A stretch of DNA of 13,227 nt from Phycisphaerales bacterium (GTDB lineage Bacteria; Planctomycetota; Phycisphaerae; SM23-33): contig PMYM01000233.1 in NCBI GenBank assembly GCA_003171235.1, positions 1-13,227 on the forward strand, given 5' to 3'. The notes under the pieces are model-generated. The model saw nothing but the letters and a program-made list of their open reading frames with translations, had not been told where the DNA came from and did not search any database. This document shows, one piece after another, positions 1 to 7,319 of the stretch. How positions within the stretch are numbered: the first letter of the stretch is position 1; each line of letters starts with the position of its first letter. A program made the position numbers and the translations under genes.

Positions 1-43
1 TTGTGGCCTGGCTGGAACGGCTTGGGATTGGGGTTTGCCGGCT

Positions 44-63
44 GCACAGGCTCAAACCTGTGC
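44..63. repeat. Small perfect hairpin near the window start
   Basis: GCACAGG at 44-50 and CCTGTGC at 57-63 form a 7-bp perfect stem around a 6-nt loop. There is no run of T on either side, so it is not a standard intrinsic terminator. The rest of 1-244 shows no convincing gene. It is downstream of the minus-strand gene that ends at 245, so the hairpin could lie in that transcript's 3' region, but this is only positional inference. Confidence 0.35.
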
Positions 64-244
64 CATCCTGACGTTGTCAATACGCAATCCTAAATTGGTC
101 TAAACCAACGGATATGAAACTGATAGGATCGCCCTCCGGAAGATTCCCGGAAGACGACTACTCCGGCTGAGCATTCCTGCGGCATAGATAGTCCTTCCGG
201 TTCAGCGGGTCATTGTCGCCAGGGTCTGTTCCGCCAGAGCCATC

Positions 245-2110
245 TCAGAAACCGCCCATGACCATGGGCATGAAGACCATCGCGCCCGCAAAGGGGAAGA
301 GGCACAGCTTGGTGGCAAAGGGCACCTTGCCCCGGCTCTTGAGCAGGATGCCGCCGGCGTCGGGCTTGAAGACCGCCACTTCCGGGCCCAACAGGCTGAC
401 CATCTTGTCGGTGGAGGGCAGCGAGGCAAGGGGCAGGTTGTCGCCCACGTATTCCGACTCGGCCGCCTGCATGAGCATAGGCCAGGCGAGTTTGGCCAGT
501 GCGGCCAGGTCGAAAACAAATGCCGCCGAGCCGTCGCCGGACAATTTCAGCAGTTTTTCGGTTTGGCTGTCGGGGGCTGGGCCGCCCATCTTGTCCAGGG
601 CGGCGTCGATGCCGGCCTTTACGGCTGCGTCGCTCAGGCCCACCACCACCCGGTCTTTCATCACCGCCACCATGAGGTGCTTGGCAAAATCCCGGATAGC
701 TATTTTGCGGTACTCCCGGCTGGCGGGGGCGGATGAGGCGGACTCTTCCTGCATGGCGGCGTCTCCGGCGATGATGCTGCTCATCTGCTGGAGAATCTTT
801 TCCGCCTGTGCCTGGTCGCTGTGTGCCACCACGAAGCCCACCGGCGGGCCCCCCATTACCATCCCCTGCAGGTCGGTGACGAAGATGCCGACGCTGCCGT
901 CGCTGATGGCGGCCAGGGCCTCCAGTTGCTTCATCGCCAATGCCACCTCGCGGTCTTCCGCCGGGGCGGTGGCGGCGGCCGGGCCGCTGGAGGGTTCATC
1001 CCCAGCGGCGGCCAGCGGGGCGATTCTTCCAGCCAGGGCGTGCAGGCCCTTTAGGTCAAGCTGACCGGCCAGGGTGAAGGTCGAGCCGCGCGGCATCATC
1101 TTGAGCGCGGGGGCGTAGGAGCCGTCGGCCTTGAGTGCTGCCAGCAGGCCGATGGGTTTCCCCCCGGTGTCCACGTAGCTCAGGCGGGAGTAGACGTTAT
1201 CCAGGTAGCCCTCAGTCCCGCCTACGCCGCGCACGCCCTTGACCCCCAGCAATTCCATCGCCGTGCCAGTCTTCCCCTCCAGTTCGGCCAGTTTCAACGC
1301 CTCCTGGGCGTTGAAGAACCAGCGGAAGGCCCAGTCTTTCATGGCCGTCTTGGCCATTATCTGCTGAAAACTCTTATTCGCCCCGAGATTGGGGGCCGAG
1401 ACGTCGCTGAGGGTCTTGCCCATGGCCTGGGCGGTCTCGACGCTGGTGGCCACCAGCAGCATCTCGTCGTTCCAACTGGCCATGAAGACGTTCTTGTCCT
1501 TGAGCTGCTCGGGCAGTTTCTCAGCCGGGCCTGCCAGCGAGAATTCTTCGTGGTGTTTGGCCACGCCCTGCCAGGTGAGTATGCCGGTGGCCAGGGTGAA
1601 ACTCTGCCGCGTGCCGGCGCCGTCGGCGGGCACGCCAACCTTCATCAGGGATTCCAGGCCCGATCGAGACTCCTTCTGATGCTTGCCGGTCATGCAGATC
1701 GCCCCCAACCCCGGCATGTTGGCAAAGCCCGTCTCGCCGGGCATGAAGAAGACGATCATCGGGCGGTACCAGAAGGGCTTTAGGAACTGGTGCAGCAGCC
1801 CCTGGTGTTTCTTGATCTCCTGGGGGTCTTTCAGGTCGAACATGCCGCGGACGATCATCTCGCCGATGCGGACGCGCGTGTCCTGGATGAAGTCGGCCAT
1901 GGCCTCGTCCTTGGCCATTTCGCCCAGGTTGGAGGCGGCAAAGGCCTGCTCCACCGCGTCGTGCCCTGCCCGCTCGACGGCCAGCAGCGCCTTGTCGGGC
2001 ACCAGCGACCACAGTTCCGGCTGGGCCGGCTTGGCCGGCGCGACCGCTTGTCCAAAGGCAACCGCCGGCGCCAATACGCAAAGAACCGCTGCCATTCGTG
2101 CGCGCGACAC
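245..2110 (-). CDS. Secreted protein of unknown function, DUF3352-like (621 aa)
   Basis: The GTG start at 2110 is favoured because an AAAGGGG Shine-Dalgarno (plus-strand positions 2117-2123) sits 6 nt upstream. The product begins with a clear Sec signal peptide: basic MSRAR, a hydrophobic stretch at about residues 6-19 (MAAVLCVLAPAVAF), then an A-x-A-type site near residues 18-22 (AFGQA). The mature part opens with 'PELWSLVPDKALLAVERAG', which resembles the start of large planctomycete exported proteins annotated as DUF3352. No catalytic motif is apparent. A hydrophobic, methionine-rich tail (AGAMVFMPMVMGGF) ends the protein and could be a membrane association segment. Ala/Pro/Glu-rich residues at about 372-385 look like a linker between two halves. 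Location is probably periplasmic or cell surface. Function is unknown; the DUF3352 link is by general resemblance only. Confidence 0.8.
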   Translation of the reverse strand: MSRARMAAVLCVLAPAVAFGQAVAPAKPAQPELWSLVPDKALLAVERAGHDAVEQAFAASNLGEMAKDEAMADFIQDTRVRIGEMIVRGMFDLKDPQEIKKHQGLLHQFLKPFWYRPMIVFFMPGETGFANMPGLGAICMTGKHQKESRSGLESLMKVGVPADGAGTRQSFTLATGILTWQGVAKHHEEFSLAGPAEKLPEQLKDKNVFMASWNDEMLLVATSVETAQAMGKTLSDVSAPNLGANKSFQQIMAKTAMKDWAFRWFFNAQEALKLAELEGKTGTAMELLGVKGVRGVGGTEGYLDNVYSRLSYVDTGGKPIGLLAALKADGSYAPALKMMPRGSTFTLAGQLDLKGLHALAGRIAPLAAAGDEPSSGPAAATAPAEDREVALAMKQLEALAAISDGSVGIFVTDLQGMVMGGPPVGFVVAHSDQAQAEKILQQMSSIIAGDAAMQEESASSAPASREYRKIAIRDFAKHLMVAVMKDRVVVGLSDAAVKAGIDAALDKMGGPAPDSQTEKLLKLSGDGSAAFVFDLAALAKLAWPMLMQAAESEYVGDNLPLASLPSTDKMVSLLGPEVAVFKPDAGGILLKSRGKVPFATKLCLFPFAGAMVFMPMVMGGF

Positions 2111-2179
2111 GTGGAGCCCCTTTCTTTAGGGCGTCTGGCCGAACTTCAGTGCCGGTCCAGCGGCCCGGCGGCGCAGGGA

Positions 2180-2208
2180 ATGCTACTTACGCCGGACCAG
2201 GCGTGCAA
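2180..2208 (-). promoter_or_regulatory. Candidate promoter for the secreted-protein gene
   Basis: On the minus strand, TTGCAC (plus positions 2203-2208) is followed after exactly 17 nt by TAGCAT (2180-2185). These resemble sigma-70 -35 and -10 boxes, though with only 3/6 and 4/6 matches. A start about 7 nt downstream would give a leader of roughly 60 nt to the GTG at 2110. It lies in the 142-bp gap between the two minus-strand genes. Weak, sequence-only evidence. Confidence 0.25.
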
Positions 2209-2252
2209 TACAAAAGACCTGTACTGGAAATGGGTCCAGGGCGGTGGGCTTT

Positions 2253-2528
2253 TCATGCTTCGTCGCGGAGGGCGTCGTCCAGGTCGTCGGGGCTGGGGAA
2301 TTTCTTCTCCCGCAATCGCTCAAGCAATTGCGTGATTTCGGCAGGCGCGCCGCTCAGCCGGGCGCGGGCAAGCACTTCCTGGCGCTTGGCGGGGTAGCGC
2401 AGGCCCTTGAGGTACCGCTCCACTTGCACGGCAATGGCCGTGGCGAACCCCGCTTGGTCAGGGGGCTGGTCGGAGGCATCGCCAGGCCTTGACTGCCTCA
2501 AATCTGTCTGTTCGGCATTAGGTGACAT
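2253..2528 (-). CDS. Small DUF2795-like protein (91 aa)
   Basis: The start is the ATG at 2528 (MSPNAEQTD). The open frame continues upstream, but those codons translate the GC-rich intergenic repeats and look non-coding. Residues 35-90 match the DUF2795 pattern as I know it: a '(Y/F)LKGL.(Y/F)PA...(D/E)(L/V)...AR..GA' helix-turn-helix-like first half, then 'LLERLREKKFPSPDDLDDAL'. The same order of a YP turn, a GAP turn, an LERL helix and a (F/Y)xSPxDL motif is seen in the actinobacterial members. The first 30 residues are polar and probably disordered. The function of the family is unknown; the small helical fold suggests a protein-protein or nucleic-acid binding role, but nothing here proves it. 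It is in the same orientation as the secreted-protein gene 142 bp downstream, and is divergent from dnaE. Confidence 0.7.
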   Translation of the reverse strand: MSPNAEQTDLRQSRPGDASDQPPDQAGFATAIAVQVERYLKGLRYPAKRQEVLARARLSGAPAEITQLLERLREKKFPSPDDLDDALRDEA

Positions 2529-2595
2529 TCTCTGCCTACTCGAACTCTGCCCCCCCCGCCGGCAATTCCGGCCAAGGGGCTCTTGCCATCGCAGT

Positions 2596-2601
2596 ATTCT
2601 A
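2596..2601 (-). promoter_or_regulatory. Candidate -10 box for the DUF2795-like gene
   Basis: The minus strand reads TAGAAT here, five of six matches to TATAAT, about 70 nt upstream of the ATG at 2528. No good -35 box is found at 16-18 nt; a TTGAAA lies only 10 nt upstream. Reported as a weak candidate. Confidence 0.2.
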
Positions 2602-2725
2602 GGCCGCCACATTTCAAGCCATGTGAAAAAACGCGCAGGCCGCTCCGCTCGCATCCGGCTGGGGGGACGTCGGCCCCGGCCGCGGCCTTGACAATTTTGC
2701 CGGCCGCGCCGCCGCGAACTTCCGG

Positions 2726-2731
2726 TATATT
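2726..2731 (+). promoter_or_regulatory. Candidate -10 box for dnaE
   Basis: TATATT is the only good -10-like hexamer between the divergent genes on the dnaE strand, and it lies about 105 nt before the dnaE ATG. A perfect TTGACA is present at 2688-2693, but it is 32 nt away, too far to pair with this box. If this is the promoter it would need an activator or another -35. Transcription from here would put the repeats at 2740-2823 in the dnaE leader. Confidence 0.25.
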
Positions 2732-2739
2732 CTTCAGGC

Positions 2740-2823
2740 CGGTAGCCAGGAGTCAGTAGCCGGTAGCCGGTAGCCGGTGTTGGGAAATCCCAACCGGGAA
2801 CCCCCACCCCGCAACCGGGAACC
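2740..2823 (+). repeat. Short repeats and hairpin in the dnaE leader
   Basis: Three kinds of repeat are packed just before dnaE. GTAGCC recurs five times at 2742-2775, the last three as a tandem GTAGCCG/GTAGCCG/GTAGCCG run. GTTGGGA and TCCCAAC form a 7-bp stem with an AA loop at about 2778-2793. CAACCGGGAACC is repeated exactly at 2791-2802 and 2812-2823, 21 nt apart. The rest of the 307-bp gap (2529-2739) is GC-rich and contains no gene I can support. Confidence 0.6.
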
Positions 2824-2825
2824 GC

Positions 2826-2831
2826 AAGGAG
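2826..2831 (+). promoter_or_regulatory. dnaE ribosome binding site
   Basis: AAGGAG lies 4 nt before the ATG at 2836. It is a strong Shine-Dalgarno and fixes the dnaE start, which also opens directly into the PHP-domain signature. Confidence 0.75.
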
Positions 2832-2835
2832 AGCC

Positions 2836-5800
2836 ATGGACGGGTTTGTTCATCTTCACGTGCATTCGGAATACTCCCTGCTGGACGGCGCCGCCCGGTT
2901 GGGAGACCTGCCGCTGCGCGCCGCCGAGCTGGGCATGACCGCCCTGGCCCTGACCGACCACGGCAACCTGTTCGGGGCGATGGAATTCGTCGCCGCCTGC
3001 AAGTCAGCCCACATAAAACCCATCCTGGGCATGGAGGCCTACATCAGCCCCACGCATCGGGGCGACCGCTCCATGGGCAACCCGGCCACCGCCGCCTATC
3101 ACATGATCCTGCTGGCCGCCAACCGCACCGGCTGGCAGAACCTCATCAAGCTCTCCAGCCGCTCCTACCTGGAAGGCTTTTACTATCGGCCACGCATAGA
3201 CCGGCAACTCCTGGCCGAATTAAACGAGGGGCTGATCTGCACCACCGCCTGCCTGGGCGGCGAGGTGCCCTCGGCCCTGCTGGCCAACCACCCCGAGCAG
3301 GCCCAGCGCATCGCCCGCGAATACCTGGAAATCTTCGGGCCGGAGCGATTCTTCATCGAGCTTCAAAACCAGGGTATCGCCGAGCAGAACCAGGTCAACC
3401 CCCTGCTGGTCGATCTGGCCAAAAAGCTGGGTGTGGGCATCGTCGGCACCAACGACGTGCATTTCCTCAACCAGGACGACAAGGCCGCCCACGAGGTGCT
3501 GACGGCCATCTCCACCGGCAAGACATTGGCCGAGGGCGGGGCGATGAGCTACTCCCCCCACCTCTACCTCAAGAGCCCCCAACAGATGCGCCAGAGCATG
3601 GAGCAATGGCCCGAGGCGGCCGACAACACCCTGCGCATCGCCGAGCTTTGCCAGGTTGACCTGTCCAGCAAGGGCAAGCACTTCCCGGCCTTTCCCACCC
3701 CCGCCGGCCAGAGCGATTCGGACTACCTCCGCCAGCTCGCCCAGGAGGGGCTGGGGCGGCGGTTTGCGGGCAAGGAAGTGCCGGAAGAGTATCGCAAGCG
3801 GCTGGACTGGGAGCTGTCGGTCATTCGCGACAAGGGGTTCTGCTCGTATTTCCTGATCGTGCACGATTTCGTCAACTACGCCCGCCGGAACAACATCCCC
3901 GCCGGTCCGCGCGGCAGCGGCGTGGGCACGCTGTTGGGCTGGGTGCTGGGCATCGGCGAAGTGGACCCCATTCCCTACGGCCTGCTGTTCGAGCGCTTCA
4001 CCGACCCGCAGCGCAAGGAAGCGCCCGACATGGACATCGACATGTGCCAGGAGGGCCGCGGGCGGGTCATACAGTACGTCCGCGAGAAATACGGGCACGT
4101 GGCCCAGATCATCACCTTCGGCACGCTCAAGGCGCGGGCGGTGGTGCGCGACGTGGGGCGGGTCTTGGGCATGCCGCTGGCCGAGGTGGACGCCATCGCC
4201 AAAAAAGTGCCCGAAGCCCTGAACATGACGCTGGCCAAGGCGCTGGAGTCGGAGAGTTCCCTGCGCGAGATGATCGAGAAGGACGCGCGGGTGCGGGAGC
4301 TGTTCGAGCACGCCCGAAAGCTGGAGGGCCTCTCCCGCCACATGGGGGTGCACGCCGCCGGCGTCATTATCGCCCAGGAGCCGCTGGAAAACCTGCTGCC
4401 CCTGTGCAAGCAGTCCGACAGCGACGACCCCATCACCCAATGGGACGGCCCCACCTGCGACAAGATCGGCCTGCTGAAGATGGACTTCCTGGGCCTGCGG
4501 ACGCTGACAGTGCTGCAGCGGGCGCGGGAACTGGTGCTGGCCCAGACGGGCCAGGACATCGACCCCGAAAAGGTTCCCCTCAACGACGACCGCGTGTATG
4601 AGCTTTTCCGCTCCGGGCGGACGGCCGGCGTGTTCCAGTTTGAATCCGGCGGCATGCAAGACCTGCTCAAGAGGATGCGCCCCGACCGCATCGAAGACCT
4701 CATCGCCGCCAACGCCATGTACCGCCCCGGGCCGATGGAACTCATCCCGGCCTACTGCGCCCGCAAGCACGGCCTGGAAAAGGTGCCCGGCGTGCACAGC
4801 CTGGTGGACGACATCCTGGCCGAAACGCACGGCATCATGGTCTACCAGGAACAGGTCATGCAGGTCTTGAACCGCCTGGGGCGCCTGCCGCTCAACCGGG
4901 CGCTGACGCTGATCAAGGCCATCAGCAAGAAGAAGCACCAGGACATCGCCGCCGAGAAGGACAACTTCCTGGCCGGAGCGGCCGCCAACGGCATCTCGCC
5001 CGCCCAGGCGCAGGAGTTGTTCGACCTGATCCTGAAGTTCGCCGGCTACGGCTTTAACAAGAGCCACTCCACCCGCTACGCCATCATCGCCTACCAGACG
5101 GCCTACTTCAAAGCCCGCCACCCGCAGCAGTTCATGGCCGCCCTGCTCACCTTCGAAAGCGGCGACACGGACAAGGTGGTGGAGTACATGGCCGAGGCCG
5201 CGCAGATGGGCATTTCCATCGGCGCGCCCAACATCAACGCCTGCGGGGCCGATTTCACCGTGGACGGCCAGACCATCCGCTTCGGGCTGGCGGCGGTCAA
5301 GGGCGTGGGGCAGCGGGCGGTGGAGGCCATCATCCAGGCCCGCAAAGAAGCCGGCCGCTTCCGCGACCTGTTCCACTTCTGCGAGTCGGTGGACTTAAAG
5401 CAGGTCAACCGCACGGCCATCGACGCCCTGGTCAAGTGCGGGGCATTCGACGGCCTGGGAGCCCACCGCGGGGCCATGCTGGCGGCGGTTGATCACGCCA
5501 TGGACCTGGGCAACACCGCCGCCGACGACCGCCGCAGCGGACAGATGAGCTTCTTCGGGGGCGCGGGCGGCTCGGACGGCCAGCCCGCCCCGGCCAATTT
5601 CCCCAGCGTCGAGCCGCTGGCCGAATCGCAACTGCTCCAGTTCGAGAAGGAGACGCTTGGCTTCTACGTCACCAGCCACCCGCTGGTGAAGTACGGCCGG
5701 CAGCTCGATCACCTGGGCAGCGTGCGCTGCGCCAGTCTGAAGGACGCCGTTGAAGGCGCCCCCGCCGTGCTGGGCTGCATGATCGCCGCCATCCGCCAGC

Positions 5801-6366
5801 GCATCACCAAGTCAGGCCGATCGGCCGGGCAGAAGATGGCCATCCTCACGGTCGAGGACCTTACCGGCAGTTGCGAATGCGTGGTCTTCTCCGAGACCTA
5901 CGAAAAACTCCAGCACCTGCTGCGGGAAGAGGCCATTCTCTTCCTGGTGGGCAAGGTGGATCGCCGGCGGGAAACGCCGCAGATCATCGTCGAGGACGCC
6001 GTGCCCATCGAAAAGGCGGTGGAGACGCTGACCGGCGGCGTGCTGCTTCGGCTGGCCAAGGCGCCCGACCGGGAGAACCTCCAGGCGCTGGGGGGCCTGC
6101 TGGGCCGGCACCGCGGGCGCTGCCCCCTGCTGCTGGAGGTCCAACCCGCCAGCCGGGACGACCTGCGCGTGGTGGTCAAGCCCTCGGCCGGTTGGCTGGT
6201 GGCCCCCAGCCGCGACCTGTACGACCAGCTCTGCGGCCTGCTAGGCCAGCAGAACGTGGTGCTCATGCCCAAGAAGACCAACGGCAACGGCAACGGCCGG
6301 CGGACTTGGCCCTCACGCCCGTCGCAGCGCACGGCCTTCGCCGAACCGGGCCAGGGGCCGGGGTGA
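2836..6366 (+). CDS. dnaE: DNA polymerase III alpha subunit (1176 aa)
   Basis: Catalytic subunit of the replicative DNA polymerase; it acts in the cytoplasmic replisome on the sliding clamp. The N-terminal PHP domain spans about residues 1-220, beginning VHLHVHSEYSLLDG. All nine usual PHP metal-ligand positions appear occupied: H8, H10, D17, H42, E67, H89, C139, D207 and H209. The palm carries RGSGVG at 359-364, the PDMDID acidic cluster at 397-402 and the third carboxylate D550 in LLKMDFLGLRTL. Further typical blocks are FQFESGGM (600-607), AMYRPGPMELIP (627-638), GIMVYQEQVMQ (666-676) and GYGFNKSHS (737-745). QMSFF at 903-907 fits the clamp-binding motif, and an OB fold follows at about 975-1060. 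Length is normal for DnaE1. The C-terminal tail (NGNGNGRR onward) is low complexity. The gene is divergent from the DUF2795-like gene. Identity is certain; the intact PHP site being catalytic is an inference. Confidence 0.98.
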   Translation: MDGFVHLHVHSEYSLLDGAARLGDLPLRAAELGMTALALTDHGNLFGAMEFVAACKSAHIKPILGMEAYISPTHRGDRSMGNPATAAYHMILLAANRTGWQNLIKLSSRSYLEGFYYRPRIDRQLLAELNEGLICTTACLGGEVPSALLANHPEQAQRIAREYLEIFGPERFFIELQNQGIAEQNQVNPLLVDLAKKLGVGIVGTNDVHFLNQDDKAAHEVLTAISTGKTLAEGGAMSYSPHLYLKSPQQMRQSMEQWPEAADNTLRIAELCQVDLSSKGKHFPAFPTPAGQSDSDYLRQLAQEGLGRRFAGKEVPEEYRKRLDWELSVIRDKGFCSYFLIVHDFVNYARRNNIPAGPRGSGVGTLLGWVLGIGEVDPIPYGLLFERFTDPQRKEAPDMDIDMCQEGRGRVIQYVREKYGHVAQIITFGTLKARAVVRDVGRVLGMPLAEVDAIAKKVPEALNMTLAKALESESSLREMIEKDARVRELFEHARKLEGLSRHMGVHAAGVIIAQEPLENLLPLCKQSDSDDPITQWDGPTCDKIGLLKMDFLGLRTLTVLQRARELVLAQTGQDIDPEKVPLNDDRVYELFRSGRTAGVFQFESGGMQDLLKRMRPDRIEDLIAANAMYRPGPMELIPAYCARKHGLEKVPGVHSLVDDILAETHGIMVYQEQVMQVLNRLGRLPLNRALTLIKAISKKKHQDIAAEKDNFLAGAAANGISPAQAQELFDLILKFAGYGFNKSHSTRYAIIAYQTAYFKARHPQQFMAALLTFESGDTDKVVEYMAEAAQMGISIGAPNINACGADFTVDGQTIRFGLAAVKGVGQRAVEAIIQARKEAGRFRDLFHFCESVDLKQVNRTAIDALVKCGAFDGLGAHRGAMLAAVDHAMDLGNTAADDRRSGQMSFFGGAGGSDGQPAPANFPSVEPLAESQLLQFEKETLGFYVTSHPLVKYGRQLDHLGSVRCASLKDAVEGAPAVLGCMIAAIRQRITKSGRSAGQKMAILTVEDLTGSCECVVFSETYEKLQHLLREEAILFLVGKVDRRRETPQIIVEDAVPIEKAVETLTGGVLLRLAKAPDRENLQALGGLLGRHRGRCPLLLEVQPASRDDLRVVVKPSAGWLVAPSRDLYDQLCGLLGQQNVVLMPKKTNGNGNGRRTWPSRPSQRTAFAEPGQGPG

Positions 6367-6368
6367 AC

Positions 6369-6396
6369 CAATTTCAAATTTGGGAATTTCAAATTG
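6369..6396. repeat. AT-rich direct/palindromic repeat after dnaE
   Basis: Starting 3 nt after the dnaE stop, AATTTCAAATT occurs twice (6370-6380 and 6386-6395 in part) around TGGGA. The element begins CAATTTC and ends CAAATTG, making it near-palindromic. The same TTTCAAATTTGGG core is repeated in tandem at 7687-7716 after queD. Its AT-richness contrasts sharply with the surrounding genes. Confidence 0.7.
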
Positions 6397-6397
6397 C

Positions 6398-6435
6398 CCC
6401 TCGACTTCGCTCGGGGCCCTGAGCCCATCGAAGGG
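6398..6435. repeat. Inverted repeat downstream of dnaE
   Basis: A 38-nt imperfect inverted repeat is centred on GGGCCC at about 6414-6419. The outer arms are CCCTCGA (6398-6404) and TCGAAGGG (6428-6435), with GCTC/GAGC inside. It has the look of a dispersed intergenic palindrome. It may act as a transcript 3' end structure for dnaE. Confidence 0.55.
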
Positions 6436-6446
6436 CAGATTGGCGG

Positions 6447-6467
6447 GGCCAAGGCAGTGCCTTGGCC
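6447..6467. repeat. Strong perfect hairpin downstream of dnaE
   Basis: GGCCAAGG (6447-6454) and CCTTGGCC (6460-6467) flank CAGTG, and the pairing extends to about 9-10 bp. It is the most stable simple stem-loop between dnaE and queE and could end or protect the dnaE transcript. No T tract follows, so a factor-independent terminator is not supported. Confidence 0.5.
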
Positions 6468-6478
6468 CGTCCTTCAAT

Positions 6479-6502
6479 CCCCGGATTTGAAATCCCCCGG
6501 GG
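6479..6502. repeat. Nested palindrome upstream of queE
   Basis: CCCCGG (6479-6484) and CCGGGG (6497-6502) enclose a central palindrome GGATTTGAAATCC (6483-6495). The TTTGAAAT core is the reverse complement of the ATTTCAAA core seen at 6369-6396 and 7687-7716, so this is probably another member of that repeat family in the opposite orientation. Confidence 0.5.
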
Positions 6503-6529
6503 AGTCTGTGGCTCACCGCCTGCAAACTG

Positions 6530-6535
6530 TACAAT
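6530..6535 (+). promoter_or_regulatory. Candidate -10 box for a leaderless queE transcript
   Basis: TACAAT (five of six matches to TATAAT) ends 7 nt before the queE ATG at 6543, exactly where a transcription start would coincide with the A of ATG. There is no Shine-Dalgarno before this ATG. The -35 region at about 6507-6512 is poor (TGTGGC). The combination suggests leaderless transcription, but it is unproven. Confidence 0.35.
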
Positions 6536-6542
6536 GTGACCT

Positions 6543-7193
6543 ATGAAAGACGGCGTTCTCCTTGTCAGCGAGATCTTCCGTTCCATCCAGGGCGAAGGCA
6601 GCCGCACCGGCCGGCCATGCAGCTTCGTCCGCCTGGCCGGGTGCAATCTCCGCTGCGACTGGTGCGATACCCGCTACGCCTACCAGGGCGGCGCCGGCAT
6701 GACCGTGCCCGCCGTGCTGGGGCAGCTCGAGCAGATGGACTGCCGGCTGGTCATGCTCACCGGGGGCGAGCCCCTGCTCCAGCCGACGGCGCCGCTGCTG
6801 TTGGAGCGGCTCTGCCAGGCCGGCTACGAGACCCTGCTCCAGACCAACGGCACGCAGGACATCGCCGCCCTGGACCGGCGGGTGGTTCGCTGCCTGGACA
6901 TCAAGTGCCCCGGCTCCGGCCAGGGCAATTCCCTGCTGCGAACCAACATCGCCGCCCTGCGCCCCGGCGACGAGGTCAAGTTCGTCCTGGCCAACAAGTC
7001 CGATTACCACTTTGCACGGCGGCTGATCTGGGAGTACAACCTCTCCAGCCGGTGCGGCGTGATTCTTCAGCCGGTCTGGGGCCTGCTCGACGGGGCCGAC
7101 CTGGCCCAGTGGATTCTGGCCGACGCCCTGGACGTCCGCCTGGGCCTGCAACTGCACAAGATCCTCTGGCCGACGCGCGAGCGGGCCGTGTGA
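6543..7193 (+). CDS. queE: 7-carboxy-7-deazaguanine synthase, radical SAM (216 aa)
   Basis: QueE converts 6-carboxy-5,6,7,8-tetrahydropterin to 7-carboxy-7-deazaguanine, the ring-contraction step on the way to preQ0 and queuosine in tRNA. The [4Fe-4S]-binding radical SAM signature is CNLRCDWC: C34, C38 and C41 in the CX3CX2C form usual for this enzyme. The substrate-binding SIQGEG motif is at residues 14-19, TGGEPLLQ at 73-80 contacts SAM, LDIKCPGSG is at 118-126, and DEVKFVL is at 143-149. LQLHKILWP closes the protein as in other QueE. Length is normal. The ATG has no Shine-Dalgarno but follows a TACAAT box. queD, which makes the substrate, lies 126 bp downstream on the same strand, supporting the role. 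Cytoplasmic. Confidence 0.95.
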   Translation: MKDGVLLVSEIFRSIQGEGSRTGRPCSFVRLAGCNLRCDWCDTRYAYQGGAGMTVPAVLGQLEQMDCRLVMLTGGEPLLQPTAPLLLERLCQAGYETLLQTNGTQDIAALDRRVVRCLDIKCPGSGQGNSLLRTNIAALRPGDEVKFVLANKSDYHFARRLIWEYNLSSRCGVILQPVWGLLDGADLAQWILADALDVRLGLQLHKILWPTRERAV

Positions 7194-7303
7194 AATTGCC
7201 AATTTTCAATTGCCCATTGTCAATTGACAGAAACGTCGCTGGAATCGCCTGGCATGGCGGTCGCTTTATGTTCAATTGACAATTGAAAATTGACAATTGT
7301 CAA
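7194..7303. repeat. Cluster of AT-rich palindromes between queE and queD
   Basis: The 126-bp gap is full of AATTG/CAATT blocks. Perfect palindromes are GTCAATTGAC (7219-7228), TTCAATTG-A-CAATTGAA (7271-7287) and TTGACAATTGTCAA (7290-7303). The first cluster (7194-7228) and the second (7271-7303) are inverted relatives of each other, separated by about 40 nt of ordinary GC-rich sequence. Related CAATTGGCAATTTG sequence occurs at about 7753-7766 after queD. No gene is visible here. Confidence 0.7.
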
Positions 7304-7319
7304 TCCTCATGGGTGAACG

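Noticed and set aside
213..1064. A 283-codon plus-strand frame opposite the secreted-protein gene
   Set aside because: The opposite strand has a signal peptide, ribosome site and coherent protein; this frame has none and is Ser/Ala-rich noise.
2688..2731. TTGACA (2688-2693) and TATATT (2726-2731) as a dnaE promoter pair
   Set aside because: The spacer is 32 nt, far from the 16-18 nt needed by sigma-70 promoters.
2529..2837. Upstream extension of the DUF2795-like frame to 194 codons
   Set aside because: The added codons are Arg/Gly/Pro-rich translations of the intergenic repeats and overlap the dnaE start; the family homology starts after the ATG at 2528.
3904..3927. A one-residue deletion in the dnaE palm motif as a loss-of-function change
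   Set aside because: The shorter RGSGVG form occurs, as I recall, in planctomycete DnaE proteins and all catalytic aspartates are present, so it is better explained as lineage-typical.
3220..5376. A 718-codon open frame on the minus strand, antisense to dnaE
   Set aside because: It lies wholly opposite a certain dnaE gene, its translation is a low-complexity mix rich in G, V, H, Q and L with no recognisable domain, and long antisense frames are expected in GC-rich genes.
6447..6467. Hairpin after dnaE as an intrinsic terminator
   Set aside because: The stem is strong, but the following bases (CGTCCTTC) are not a T tract, so only a structural repeat is claimed.
7194..7303. The AT-rich palindromes as a CRISPR array or replication origin
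   Set aside because: There are no regular repeat-spacer units, no DnaA boxes that I can see and no origin-associated genes; the motifs recur in neighbouring gaps as dispersed repeats.
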